From contig NZ_CP102270.1 of assembly GCF_025148445.1 (NCBI RefSeq), positions 558,001 through 622,000 on the forward strand: a stretch of DNA of 64,000 nucleotides, read 5' to 3'. Positions 50,340 to 58,032 of this stretch are shown one piece after another. The notes beneath the pieces were generated by a model. That model was not told where the DNA came from, did no database searches, and saw only the letters and a program-made list of their open reading frames with translations. The position numbers and the translations under genes were made by a program. The stretch is from Eshraghiella crossota. GTDB taxonomy: Bacteria; Bacillota; Clostridia; Lachnospirales; Lachnospiraceae. The number at the start of each line of letters is the position of its first letter. Within the stretch, counting starts at the first letter, position 1.

Positions 50340-51692
50340 ATGGCAGACAGATTAATAAATGTATTCAGAAAAAGCAAACTTAACGACTATCTTGAGTCGG
50401 CAGAAAAAACAGCCGGCTGGATAAAAAAATATGAAATTGCGGATGAAAAAGGTAAGCACTGGAAGATAAGCGGAACCGAAGGTAAAGATCCTGATGCGGT
50501 AGAAAGTTCATTTTTGACAGATACCTCACTTTACGGAGGAGCTGCAGGAATTGGATATTTTTACTTACAGTTATATGAATTAACAGGTGCTGAAAAATAT
50601 CTTGAAGAAGCAGAGGATGCGGCAGAATATCTTATAAATACCTATGAAAAAGAAGATGTTGTAAATCCCGGCATATATAACGGACTGTCAGGACAGGGCA
50701 TATTCACATTGCTGTTGTATGACAAAACAGGGGATGAAAGGTATCTTCAGTTTGCCAAAACTCTGGCAGAGGATTCTTATACACAGAGCGTAAAAGACGA
50801 AAAAGGTATCCATTGGAACGGATGGTACGATTACATGGGTGACGGTGGTGTCATTGCATATTGGATGTATCTGGCGGAAAAGACAAAAGACGGACATTAT
50901 CTTAAATACGCTAAAGAAGCTCTTGATGCCATACTTTCATTAAAAAAGCAGTTTAGCGGTGATTCAATATATTTTGAACTCTTTGACCCAAGCGTATATT
51001 TTACAGGTGTTCCGTCAGGCGGTGTTGTACCTAATTTTGCGCATGGAACGGCAGGAATAGTGTACCTTCTTACAAAATATTACGAAGTAACAAAGGATGA
51101 GGAATATTTAAAATATGCCGTACAGGGATATAATTTTCTGAAGGAAATTGCCAATTGTACCGAAAAAGCATCAATTGTGCCATACCTTTACTTTAAAGGC
51201 GGGGAGAACAAATATGATGTTTCGTATCTTGGCTTCTGCCATGGACCTGTTGGCGACGGAATTACAGTAAGGGAGCTGTATCTTGCAACAGGCGATAAAG
51301 AATATCTTGATTTTTATAACCGCCTTACAGAAGCCCTGATAGAAGCCGGAGTACCATATAAACACTCAGCCGGTTACTGGAATAACTGCATTTGCTGCGG
51401 AACCTCAGGTATACTTTTACATTTTATTGATGCTGCAAAACTTACAGGAAATGAAAAATATAAAGATTATGCAGATAAAATAGCATACAAGCTTTTAAAT
51501 GATGCATATACTGACAGCGAAGGAAACCGTTGGTATGACGCATGGACAAGAGTAAAACCATGGGATGTGGACGCACACCTTGGATTATTTGTGGGAGCTG
51601 CGGGTAATGCCAGTGCTCTTTTATCATACTACTCAGATAAAACGGGTAAAAAAACAACACCTGTTTTTGAATATCAGGAGGCCTTTGCTTAA
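50340..51692 (+). CDS. LanC-like protein
   Basis: 450 residues of repeated alpha/alpha-barrel helices. The LanC zinc motifs are in place: GFCHGPVGDG (C300-H301) and NNCICCGTSG (C352-C353), along with FAHGTAGIVYLL and a terminal VDAHLGLFVGAAG. LanC enzymes add cysteine thiols to dehydrated residues; LanC-like proteins without a lantibiotic cluster also exist. No precursor peptide, dehydratase or exporter is seen here. Its neighbour makes cysteine, which suggests thiol chemistry. The start at 50340 follows GAGGTG; the in-frame GTG at 50331 is part of that site. Confidence 0.82.
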   Translation: MADRLINVFRKSKLNDYLESAEKTAGWIKKYEIADEKGKHWKISGTEGKDPDAVESSFLTDTSLYGGAAGIGYFYLQLYELTGAEKYLEEAEDAAEYLINTYEKEDVVNPGIYNGLSGQGIFTLLLYDKTGDERYLQFAKTLAEDSYTQSVKDEKGIHWNGWYDYMGDGGVIAYWMYLAEKTKDGHYLKYAKEALDAILSLKKQFSGDSIYFELFDPSVYFTGVPSGGVVPNFAHGTAGIVYLLTKYYEVTKDEEYLKYAVQGYNFLKEIANCTEKASIVPYLYFKGGENKYDVSYLGFCHGPVGDGITVRELYLATGDKEYLDFYNRLTEALIEAGVPYKHSAGYWNNCICCGTSGILLHFIDAAKLTGNEKYKDYADKIAYKLLNDAYTDSEGNRWYDAWTRVKPWDVDAHLGLFVGAAGNASALLSYYSDKTGKKTTPVFEYQEAFA

Positions 51693-51758
51693 GTATTACA
51701 GCGTTTTAAAAAATATAAAAATTGCCGATTTCTTTGAATACTATTTGTGATATAATTG

Positions 51759-51796
51759 AATCCGCCGGAAAGGTAAGCCGCCTCCGGCGGATTTTT
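51759..51796 (+). terminator. intrinsic terminator
   Basis: A perfect 11-bp stem AATCCGCCGGA/TCCGGCGGATT followed by T. A TGATATAAT extended -10 (51748-51756) lies directly before it, so it could also end a very short transcript. Confidence 0.8.
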
Positions 51797-51814
51797 ATTC
51801 GGAAGGAAACTGAT

Positions 51815-52366
51815 ATGGAATTGTTTGAAGGAAGACCTGCTGATATGTCAGGCAGATTGGATAAAGAAATACGCACGTATGATTTACTTGATAAATTAGG
51901 AATAGAATATGAACGTGTTGACCATGAACCGGCAGAGACAATGGAAGCCTGCATTGAAATTGACAGAACACTTGCACCTGCGGTTATCTGCAAAAATCTT
52001 TTCTTGTGCAACTCCCAGAAAACCAGATTTTACCTGTTAGCTATGCGTGGGGACAAGAAGTTTATGACAAAAGAAATTTCCCATCAGATTAACAGTCCGC
52101 GACTGTCTTTTGCTACACCGGATTTTATGGAAAAATTTCTTGATATTACTCCGGGCTCCGTGAGTGTGCTGGGACTCATGAACGATACCGGCAATAATGT
52201 TCAGTTACTGGTTGATGAGGATGTGTTAAAAGAAGAATATTTCGGATGCCATCCGTGCATTAATACTTCAAGCCTGAAAATGAGAACTGAAGATGTATTC
52301 GGGAAGTTTATGAAAGCTGTAAACCATGATTACATGGTTGTGAAATTAGGCAAAAATATTGAATAA
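51815..52366 (+). CDS. YbaK/ProX-type aminoacyl-tRNA deacylase
   Basis: 183 residues from ATG 51815 (GGAAGGAAA upstream). The domain covers about 15-175: YDLLDKLGIEYERVDHEPAE at the start, CKNLFLCNSQKTRFYLLAMR with the conserved lysine and LPITPGSVSVLGLMNDT-like VTPGS segment, then HPCINTSSLKM. This matches ProX, which removes alanine mischarged on tRNA-Pro. It differs from YbaK in the HPCINTSS end. It stands as a single gene between terminators. Confidence 0.87.
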   Translation: MELFEGRPADMSGRLDKEIRTYDLLDKLGIEYERVDHEPAETMEACIEIDRTLAPAVICKNLFLCNSQKTRFYLLAMRGDKKFMTKEISHQINSPRLSFATPDFMEKFLDITPGSVSVLGLMNDTGNNVQLLVDEDVLKEEYFGCHPCINTSSLKMRTEDVFGKFMKAVNHDYMVVKLGKNIE

Positions 52367-52384
52367 ATTATAACAGAAATTAAT

Positions 52385-52416
52385 CCGGGGGAGAACCTTA
52401 CAGTTCTTCCTCCGGA
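52385..52416. terminator. possible bidirectional terminator
   Basis: CCGGGGGAGAAC pairs imperfectly with GTTCTTCCTCCGG between converging genes. The right arm lies inside the last codons of the dehydrogenase gene. Confidence 0.4.
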
Positions 52417-53375
52417 TATTTAAAATTCCATGAATTTCTGAATTCGGTCATCATATCCATAACATCTTTTGTATAATCAAGAAGCATACATTTCTTATCC
52501 CCGTTGATGGCTTTTTCCATGTCAAGAAGCTCATATATAAGGGCATCCCGGGTATCTCCCTCTTTAACCCATTCTTTTTCGCCTGATTCTGTATAAGTTA
52601 CAACGGCTTCAAAAGCTCTTGGATATTCCATTATTTCAATATAACCTTTTTCACATGAAACCATACCTCTTTTTGGCTGTTTGGAGTGAAGAGACAACAT
52701 AACCGTAGCCATCTGGCCGTCATTATTCATTAGAAGCAGTCCTGCCTGTTCATCAACACCTGTGGGAGCTTTTTTAAGCTGGGACAAGAGTTTATCAGGT
52801 TTTTTTGTCATAAAATATCTGATAAAAGAAAGTGCATACACACCGATATCCAGCATGGCACCGCCCGCAAGGTTTCTGTTAAAGAAACGGTTGTTCATAT
52901 TGTATTCCTTATAACTGCCAAAATTCATGGTTATAAGATTGACTTTGCCAAGTCTGCCGGAAGCTAATATTTCTTTAAGTTTTTTATAGACCGGCATATG
53001 GTATATGGTCATTGCCTCACCTATGACAACGTTATGCAAAGCCGCAAGTTCCATTGCTTCGTTAAGTTCGCGGCTGTTTAAAGTAATGGATTTTTCCACA
53101 AGAATATGTTTGCTGTTCCGGATAGCCTTTTTCATAAACTCAATATGGGTATTGTGAGGTGTGGTTATATAAATTACGTCAACATCGGAATCGGTAAACA
53201 TATCATTAAAATCATCGTAAACCTTTTCAATTCCGTACTTCTTTGCAAAATCAACTGCTTTTGAATAAGTCCTGTTTCCTACTGCATAAATATTTCTTCC
53301 GATTTTCTTAAGGGCAACCGCCATTTCGTTGGCAATTACACCTGTTCCGAGAACCGCCCATTTAATATCTGACAT
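52398..53375 (-). CDS. Gfo/Idh/MocA-family oxidoreductase
   Basis: 325 residues. N-terminal Rossmann fold with AVLGTGVIANEMAVALKKIG, then DVDVIYITTPHNTHIEFMKK and the family's catalytic-site lysine segment KHILVEKSITLN (E-K). The C-terminal beta-sheet domain contains GGAMLDIGVYALSFIRYF (catalytic D and possible H/Y). Such enzymes oxidise or reduce sugars and inositols with NAD(P). The exact substrate is unknown. AAAGGAG precedes ATG 53375. Single-gene unit. Confidence 0.88.
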   Translation of the reverse strand: MSDIKWAVLGTGVIANEMAVALKKIGRNIYAVGNRTYSKAVDFAKKYGIEKVYDDFNDMFTDSDVDVIYITTPHNTHIEFMKKAIRNSKHILVEKSITLNSRELNEAMELAALHNVVIGEAMTIYHMPVYKKLKEILASGRLGKVNLITMNFGSYKEYNMNNRFFNRNLAGGAMLDIGVYALSFIRYFMTKKPDKLLSQLKKAPTGVDEQAGLLLMNNDGQMATVMLSLHSKQPKRGMVSCEKGYIEIMEYPRAFEAVVTYTESGEKEWVKEGDTRDALIYELLDMEKAINGDKKCMLLDYTKDVMDMMTEFRNSWNFKYPEEEL

Positions 53376-53458
53376 TTATTGACTCCTTTATTTTTTTATA
53401 ATTATACAATCATTTTTTTAATAATATCAAGATATTTTGCAGCAGATTTCTTTGTGTC

Positions 53459-53581
53459 GGAATAGAAGCAGCGAGAGCAGGCGAAGCATGTAAAGGTTTT
53501 GCGGTTGTTGCCGATTCTGTAAGGGTACTTGCGGAACAGGCAGACAATATGCAGAACGCAGTAAACAGATTTAACATATAA
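53459..53581 (+). pseudogene. methyl-accepting chemotaxis protein fragment
   Basis: Forty residues read GIEAARAGEACKGFAVVADS, then VRVLAEQADNMQ and NRFNI-stop. This is the highly conserved signalling tip of chemoreceptors (IEAARAGEAGKGFAVVADEVRxLAEQS), with several substitutions. Nothing else of the receptor remains. It lies in a 449-base gap without intact genes (53376-53824). Confidence 0.8.
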
Positions 53582-53824
53582 AAAACAATTCGCTCTAATT
53601 GTACTTTTTTGTATATTTTATTGTACAAAACCCCCGAATATAGTAAAATTTATATGAGTTTACAATGAAATAATTGTATGCTTATTTGGGATATTTATTG
53701 GTTATCAAAGGCTTTATAATGAGCCGGAAATATTGTAGGAGGAATGACAACGTTTTGGAAAAAATTCAGAGTGCAGTAAGTGGATAGAAGTATGCTGATT
53801 CAGCATAGAAAGGATGTGGTTTTT

Positions 53825-54721
53825 ATGAAAAAAAGAAGTGTGGCAGGACGTTTTATAAGCCTTGGAATAGCGGTTGTCCTGCTGATAGTTGGAATATCTG
53901 TCGGATTTAAGATGGATGTTTTTAAAAATTTTAAAGATGTAGCAGGAACGGTACATTTTAACGGAACAATTTTACTTAAAATAATAATTGTTATAGCGTT
54001 GTTATTTGCCGTAAACGCAGTATTACAGTTACTTTTTGGCTTGTTTCGCGGGAAAACCGGGCGTGTCGGAACAATGGGAGCAGTAGTGGCGAGCCTTGTA
54101 AAATACGCAATTGTTATAGTCGGCTTCTGCTGGGTACTTACACTTATCGGTGTTAACGTAAGTACGATTTTTGCAAGCCTTGGAATAGTTGCCCTTGTCC
54201 TCGGTTTTGGTGCGGAAAGCCTTGTGGCGGATGTTGTAACAGGTATTTTTATCCTCTTTGAAAACCAGTTTAATGTAGGAGACATAATAGAAGTAAACGG
54301 GTTTCGAGGAACAGTTGAGAGCATCGGCATACGTACAATCAGCCTTAAAGATACAGGCGGTAACACAAAAATTATTAATAATTCAGATTTAAAGAATATT
54401 ATTAACCGTTCTGAAAGCGGTTCGGTTGCAGTCTGCGAAATAGGAGTATCATACAATACCGACCTTGAAGATTTTGAAAAGAGAATCGGTGCTGTGTTAA
54501 AGAATATTAAAGAGAAAAATTCCACCGTATTTATTGGTGATGTATCGTACCTCGGAGTGGAAGAACTTGGTGATTCCCAGGTCGTTTTGAAATTTAAGGC
54601 AGATGTGGAAGAAAAAAATCTTTTTTCAGGCAGAAGATTACTTAACAAGGAATTAAAATGCGCATTTGACAAGGAAGGATTTGAAATTCCATTCCCACAG
54701 GTTGATGTACATAACAGGTAA
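53825..54721 (+). CDS. mscS: small-conductance mechanosensitive channel (MscS family)
   Basis: 298 residues. Three membrane helices lie within about 9-150. The pore helix and beta domain start are GFGAESLVADVVTGIFILFE and NQFNVGDIIEVNGFRGTVES. The cytoplasmic cage follows with VQLKF-like VVLKFKADVEEK and ends FPQVDVHNR. MscS channels release solutes on osmotic downshock. ATG 53825 has AAAGGATG upstream; the 15 residues in front in the longer frame are not family-like. The next gene is 18 bases away. Confidence 0.9.
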   Translation: MKKRSVAGRFISLGIAVVLLIVGISVGFKMDVFKNFKDVAGTVHFNGTILLKIIIVIALLFAVNAVLQLLFGLFRGKTGRVGTMGAVVASLVKYAIVIVGFCWVLTLIGVNVSTIFASLGIVALVLGFGAESLVADVVTGIFILFENQFNVGDIIEVNGFRGTVESIGIRTISLKDTGGNTKIINNSDLKNIINRSESGSVAVCEIGVSYNTDLEDFEKRIGAVLKNIKEKNSTVFIGDVSYLGVEELGDSQVVLKFKADVEEKNLFSGRRLLNKELKCAFDKEGFEIPFPQVDVHNR

Positions 54722-54739
54722 AGTAAAACAGGAGTTTGT

Positions 54740-55780
54740 ATGAGAGATGAATTTAACAATTCTTCAAATTATGACGAATTTTCCGGATGCGATGTAAAAG
54801 AAGACCATTTTCCTATGGAGTATGATATGCCCTCTGAAAACGACCAGTCTATAGAATTTCGTATGCCTGCCGAGTATTTTGAGAATAACTCTTATGGTGA
54901 TGATTCAGGAAAAGACAGTCATAATAATAAACTGAAAAAACGTCATAAAATCAAAATGATGGCGTATCTTGTAGCTTCTTGCGCAGCGGTTCTGACAGTA
55001 TTGCAGGTAAATCCGCTTAAAGCATTGGACTATGTGAAAAACAATAGCAATAGTAATAGTAATGATGTTGTTGAGCCGGTGGGTGACTGGGGCTATGATA
55101 ATGATATGCATATTTTGAAACCTGTATTGGAAAATGGCAGACCGAATGGTGCGGTTACGGTTCCTCAGTATGGACTTGAGAACGTTGTTCTGGATGAAGA
55201 ATATGTGTACTGTCAGGAAAAAGAAGATTCATATTATTACCTGTGGTCAGGAGCAGCATACAGCAATCCTGTATCCGGAGGAAATGAAAATGCGTACTAT
55301 GACTACGATACCAATACACTTCATCTTAAAGATTGTAATTTAGAGGTTATTGCTGTCAACCTTATGGGAAATGATTTTACCATAGAGGTTGAGGGCGAAT
55401 GTCATATTGGATATATCTGTTCATACGGTTTTTATTACGGAAACAGTATAACAATAAAAGGCTCTGAAGGAATTCTGTATGTCAATGAAGATGGTAACAT
55501 GGATTATGGAATTGAGATTAATGCAGAGGACAGTAAGAGCGGGCTGTTTATTGACAAGATGGCAGGACTGACTGTGGGTGGTAAAATAGCACCGGTGTGC
55601 ATATCATATACAGATATGGAACATGCTGTTTACTGGAATACGTCATTAATGGAACTTAAAGGTGATTATAATTATTTGATTGAAGAAACGTCTGATAGCG
55701 GCAGATTCAATAATTACCTTAAAGAAAATAATAGTAACAATATAGAGTTTACTCCAATCGTAAAAGTGGATAAAACATAA
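54740..55780 (+). CDS. single-pass membrane protein of unknown function
   Basis: 346 residues. An acidic, asparagine-rich cytoplasmic N-terminus of about 68 residues precedes a basic stretch (KLKKRHKIK) and one membrane helix (MAYLVASCAAVLTVLQV). A S/N linker leads to a beta-rich outer domain (FTIEVEGECHIGYICSYGFY, ITIKGSEGILYVNEDG) that resembles carbohydrate-binding or beta-helix repeats found in Lachnospiraceae surface proteins. Probably in one operon with mscS. No enzymatic motif is visible. Confidence 0.65.
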   Translation: MRDEFNNSSNYDEFSGCDVKEDHFPMEYDMPSENDQSIEFRMPAEYFENNSYGDDSGKDSHNNKLKKRHKIKMMAYLVASCAAVLTVLQVNPLKALDYVKNNSNSNSNDVVEPVGDWGYDNDMHILKPVLENGRPNGAVTVPQYGLENVVLDEEYVYCQEKEDSYYYLWSGAAYSNPVSGGNENAYYDYDTNTLHLKDCNLEVIAVNLMGNDFTIEVEGECHIGYICSYGFYYGNSITIKGSEGILYVNEDGNMDYGIEINAEDSKSGLFIDKMAGLTVGGKIAPVCISYTDMEHAVYWNTSLMELKGDYNYLIEETSDSGRFNNYLKENNSNNIEFTPIVKVDKT

Positions 55781-55805
55781 AAATATAATTTTAGGAGGTA
55801 TTACT

Positions 55806-57023
55806 ATGGCAAGATTTACGTTACCAAGAGATTTGTATCATGGAAAGGGTGCATTAGAGGCACTTAAGACATTTCAAGGCAAAAAAGCCATGATTTGTGT
55901 TGGCGGAGGTTCAATGAAACGTTTTGGTTTCCTTGACAGGGCAGAACAGTATCTTAAGGAAGCCGGTATGGAAGTCAGACTTTTTGAAGGAATTGAACCT
56001 GACCCTTCGGTGGAAACCGTTATGAAAGGTGCCAAAGCGATGTCAGAGTTTGAACCTGACTGGATTGTTGCAATAGGCGGAGGTTCTCCGATTGATGCGG
56101 CTAAAGCAATGTGGATTAAATATGAATATCCTGATATTACCTTTGAGGATATGTGTAAAGTATTTGGCATACCTTCACTTCGTAAAAAAGCACATTTTTG
56201 TGCAATATCTTCTACTTCAGGAACCGCTACCGAGGTAACTGCTTTTTCAATTATTACAGATTATGAAAAAGGAATAAAATATCCAATAGCCGATTTTGAA
56301 ATAACACCTGATGTTGCAATAGTAGACCCTGAACTGGCAGAGACCATGCCACAAAAATTGGTGGCACATACAGGTATGGATGCAATGACACATGCTATCG
56401 AGGCATATGTATCCACCGCAAATTGTGATTTTACAGACCCATTGGCACTCCATGCAATTAAAATGATTCAAAGAGACCTTGTCGGTTCATATAACGGTGA
56501 TATGGAAAAAAGAGATTCAATGCATAATGCACAATGTCTCGCAGGAATGGCATTTTCTAATGCACTTCTTGGTATTGTACATTCAATGGCGCATAAAACA
56601 GGTGCGGCATTTGCCGATTACGGCGCACACATCATTCACGGTGCTGCGAATGCAATGTATCTCCCTAAGGTAATTGCATTTAACGCAAAGGATGAACAGG
56701 CTAAGAAGCGTTATGGTGAAATTGCTGATTTCATGGGACTTGGCGGAGCAGACCTTGATGAAAAGGTAGCTTCATTAATCGGTTATCTCCGTAAGATGAA
56801 TGATGAACTTAATATACCGCACTGCATTAAAAATTACGGTGCAGACAGCTATCCGGTTGCACAGGGATTTGTGCCTGAAAATGTATTCCTGGAGAGGTTA
56901 CATGACATTGCAGTTAATGCCATAGGCGATGCCTGCACAGGTTCTAACCCAAGACAGCCAAGCGTAGAAGAAATGGAAAAACTGCTTAAGTGCTGTTATT
57001 ACGATACAGAAGTTGATTTCTAG
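55806..57023 (+). CDS. iron-containing alcohol dehydrogenase
   Basis: 405 residues. Group III dehydrogenase: NAD(P) site VAIGGGSPIDAAKAMWI, then STSGTATEVTAFSIIT, metal ligands in HTGMDAMTHAIEAYVS, and the distal histidines in GIVHSMAHKTGAAFADYGAH and HGAANAMYLP. The GGGS...DAAK and MAHKTG forms match butanol or 1,3-propanediol-type dehydrogenases. It reduces aldehydes during fermentation. AGGAGG precedes the ATG and a terminator follows. Confidence 0.92.
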   Translation: MARFTLPRDLYHGKGALEALKTFQGKKAMICVGGGSMKRFGFLDRAEQYLKEAGMEVRLFEGIEPDPSVETVMKGAKAMSEFEPDWIVAIGGGSPIDAAKAMWIKYEYPDITFEDMCKVFGIPSLRKKAHFCAISSTSGTATEVTAFSIITDYEKGIKYPIADFEITPDVAIVDPELAETMPQKLVAHTGMDAMTHAIEAYVSTANCDFTDPLALHAIKMIQRDLVGSYNGDMEKRDSMHNAQCLAGMAFSNALLGIVHSMAHKTGAAFADYGAHIIHGAANAMYLPKVIAFNAKDEQAKKRYGEIADFMGLGGADLDEKVASLIGYLRKMNDELNIPHCIKNYGADSYPVAQGFVPENVFLERLHDIAVNAIGDACTGSNPRQPSVEEMEKLLKCCYYDTEVDF

Positions 57024-57036
57024 GATAAAATAAATT

Positions 57037-57068
57037 AGGAGCATGCGTTAATTCACATGCTCCTTTTT
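57037..57068 (+). terminator. intrinsic terminator after the alcohol dehydrogenase
   Basis: AGGAGCATG/CATGCTCCT perfect 9-bp stem followed by TTTTT. Confidence 0.9.
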
Positions 57069-57125
57069 CGATTCATAAATGTAATACTTGATATTGCAAT
57101 ACAAATATATTGCAAATATTTTTTG

Positions 57126-57164
57126 AAATGCAAAAACATTTGAAAAATAAAAGTTTTTGCATTT
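57126..57164 (+). promoter_or_regulatory. 12-bp perfect inverted repeat upstream of the TetR gene
   Basis: AAATGCAAAAAC (57126-57137) and GTTTTTGCATTT (57153-57164). No T-run follows at once, so it looks more like a binding site than a terminator. Several further ATTGCA half-motifs stand in 57092-57120. Confidence 0.5.
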
Positions 57165-57195
57165 AAGTGCATAAACTTGATTTATATAAAAAGAC

Positions 57196-57241
57196 TTTAT
57201 CAAAATAGATATTGACTAGTTTGATAAAAATACAATATATT
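57196..57241 (+). promoter_or_regulatory. TetR-type operator overlapping a promoter
   Basis: TTTATCAAA (57196-57204) and TTTGATAAA (57220-57228) are perfect inverted arms. A -35 TTGACT (57212-57217) lies between them, and a -10-like TATATT (57236-57241) follows after 18 bases. Autorepression of the TetR gene is likely. Confidence 0.6.
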
Positions 57242-57333
57242 TTACTTATGATGAGATACCGGAGATAATTGAGAAGTACGGATACCCGCAGGAATGGAAT
57301 CACGAAATACTACTAAAGGCAAGGAGTGTTGAT

Positions 57334-57888
57334 ATGTCACAAATTACAAAAAGGGCACTTGAACAGTCATTAAAAAATCTTTTGTTAAAGAAACCTCTTA
57401 ATAAAATAACAATAAGTGATATTGCGGAGGACTGCGGAATTAACAGAATGACGTTTTACTATCATTTTCAGGATATTTATGACCTTGTGGAGTGGTCCTG
57501 CCTTGAAGACGCAAGAAAAGCTCTGGAAGAAAAAAAGACGCATGATACATGGCAGCAGGGATTTATACAGATTTTTAAGGCAATTCAGGAAAATAAACCT
57601 TTTATAATGAACGTGTATCACTGTGTTGACAGGGAGCAGGTGGAAAAATACCTAAAATCCCTTACAGACAATCTTTTGATGGGAGTTATAGATGAAGAAT
57701 CCGTTGATATGAAGGTACGCGAAGAAGATAAAAAATTTATAGCAAGGGTATATTCCTACAGCTTTATAGGCCTTATGTTAGACTGGATAAAAGATGATAT
57801 GAAAGAAGCCCCGGAGAAAATAGTCCACAGATTCGCACTTGTAATACAAGACTCGCTTAAGATGGCGTTAGACAGATTTAAAATTTAA
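57334..57888 (+). CDS. TetR-family regulator (DhaS-like)
   Basis: 184 residues. N-terminal HTH: KRALEQSLKNLLLKKPLNKI, ITISDIAEDCGINRMTFYYH and FQDIYDLVEWSCLED. The C-terminal ligand domain (about 75-180) is of the TetR_C_8 type that accompanies DhaS-like proteins. AAGGAG precedes the ATG. It is divergent in no way from its target: it lies directly upstream of the oleate hydratase gene in the same direction, with related TGATAAA motifs before both. A fatty-acid signal is plausible. Confidence 0.88.
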   Translation: MSQITKRALEQSLKNLLLKKPLNKITISDIAEDCGINRMTFYYHFQDIYDLVEWSCLEDARKALEEKKTHDTWQQGFIQIFKAIQENKPFIMNVYHCVDREQVEKYLKSLTDNLLMGVIDEESVDMKVREEDKKFIARVYSYSFIGLMLDWIKDDMKEAPEKIVHRFALVIQDSLKMALDRFKI

Positions 57889-57949
57889 TCAAACAGTGGG
57901 ATTTGATAAAAAAAACAACAGTTTTCTACCTGTGATAAATTATTTATCA
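57884..57949 (+). promoter_or_regulatory. TGATAAA motif cluster upstream of oleate hydratase
   Basis: TTTAATCAAA (57884-57893) and TTTGATAAAA (57902-57911) repeat the arms of the TetR operator with a shorter spacer. TGATAAAT-T-ATTTATCA (57933-57949) is a 17-bp perfect palindrome with the same core. Likely binding sites of the TetR regulator. Confidence 0.55.
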
Positions 57950-58032
57950 TGGGTATTTTTTTGATTATGGCGGTGCAAAATGAATATAGGTACAATCTAA
58001 TTATAAAATAAAAACAGCAGGAGGTACTCGTT

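Noticed and set aside
53800-54759. 319-codon minus-strand ORF opposite mscS
   Set aside because: It lies wholly opposite a clear MscS gene with a recognisable fold, and the antisense product has no family features.
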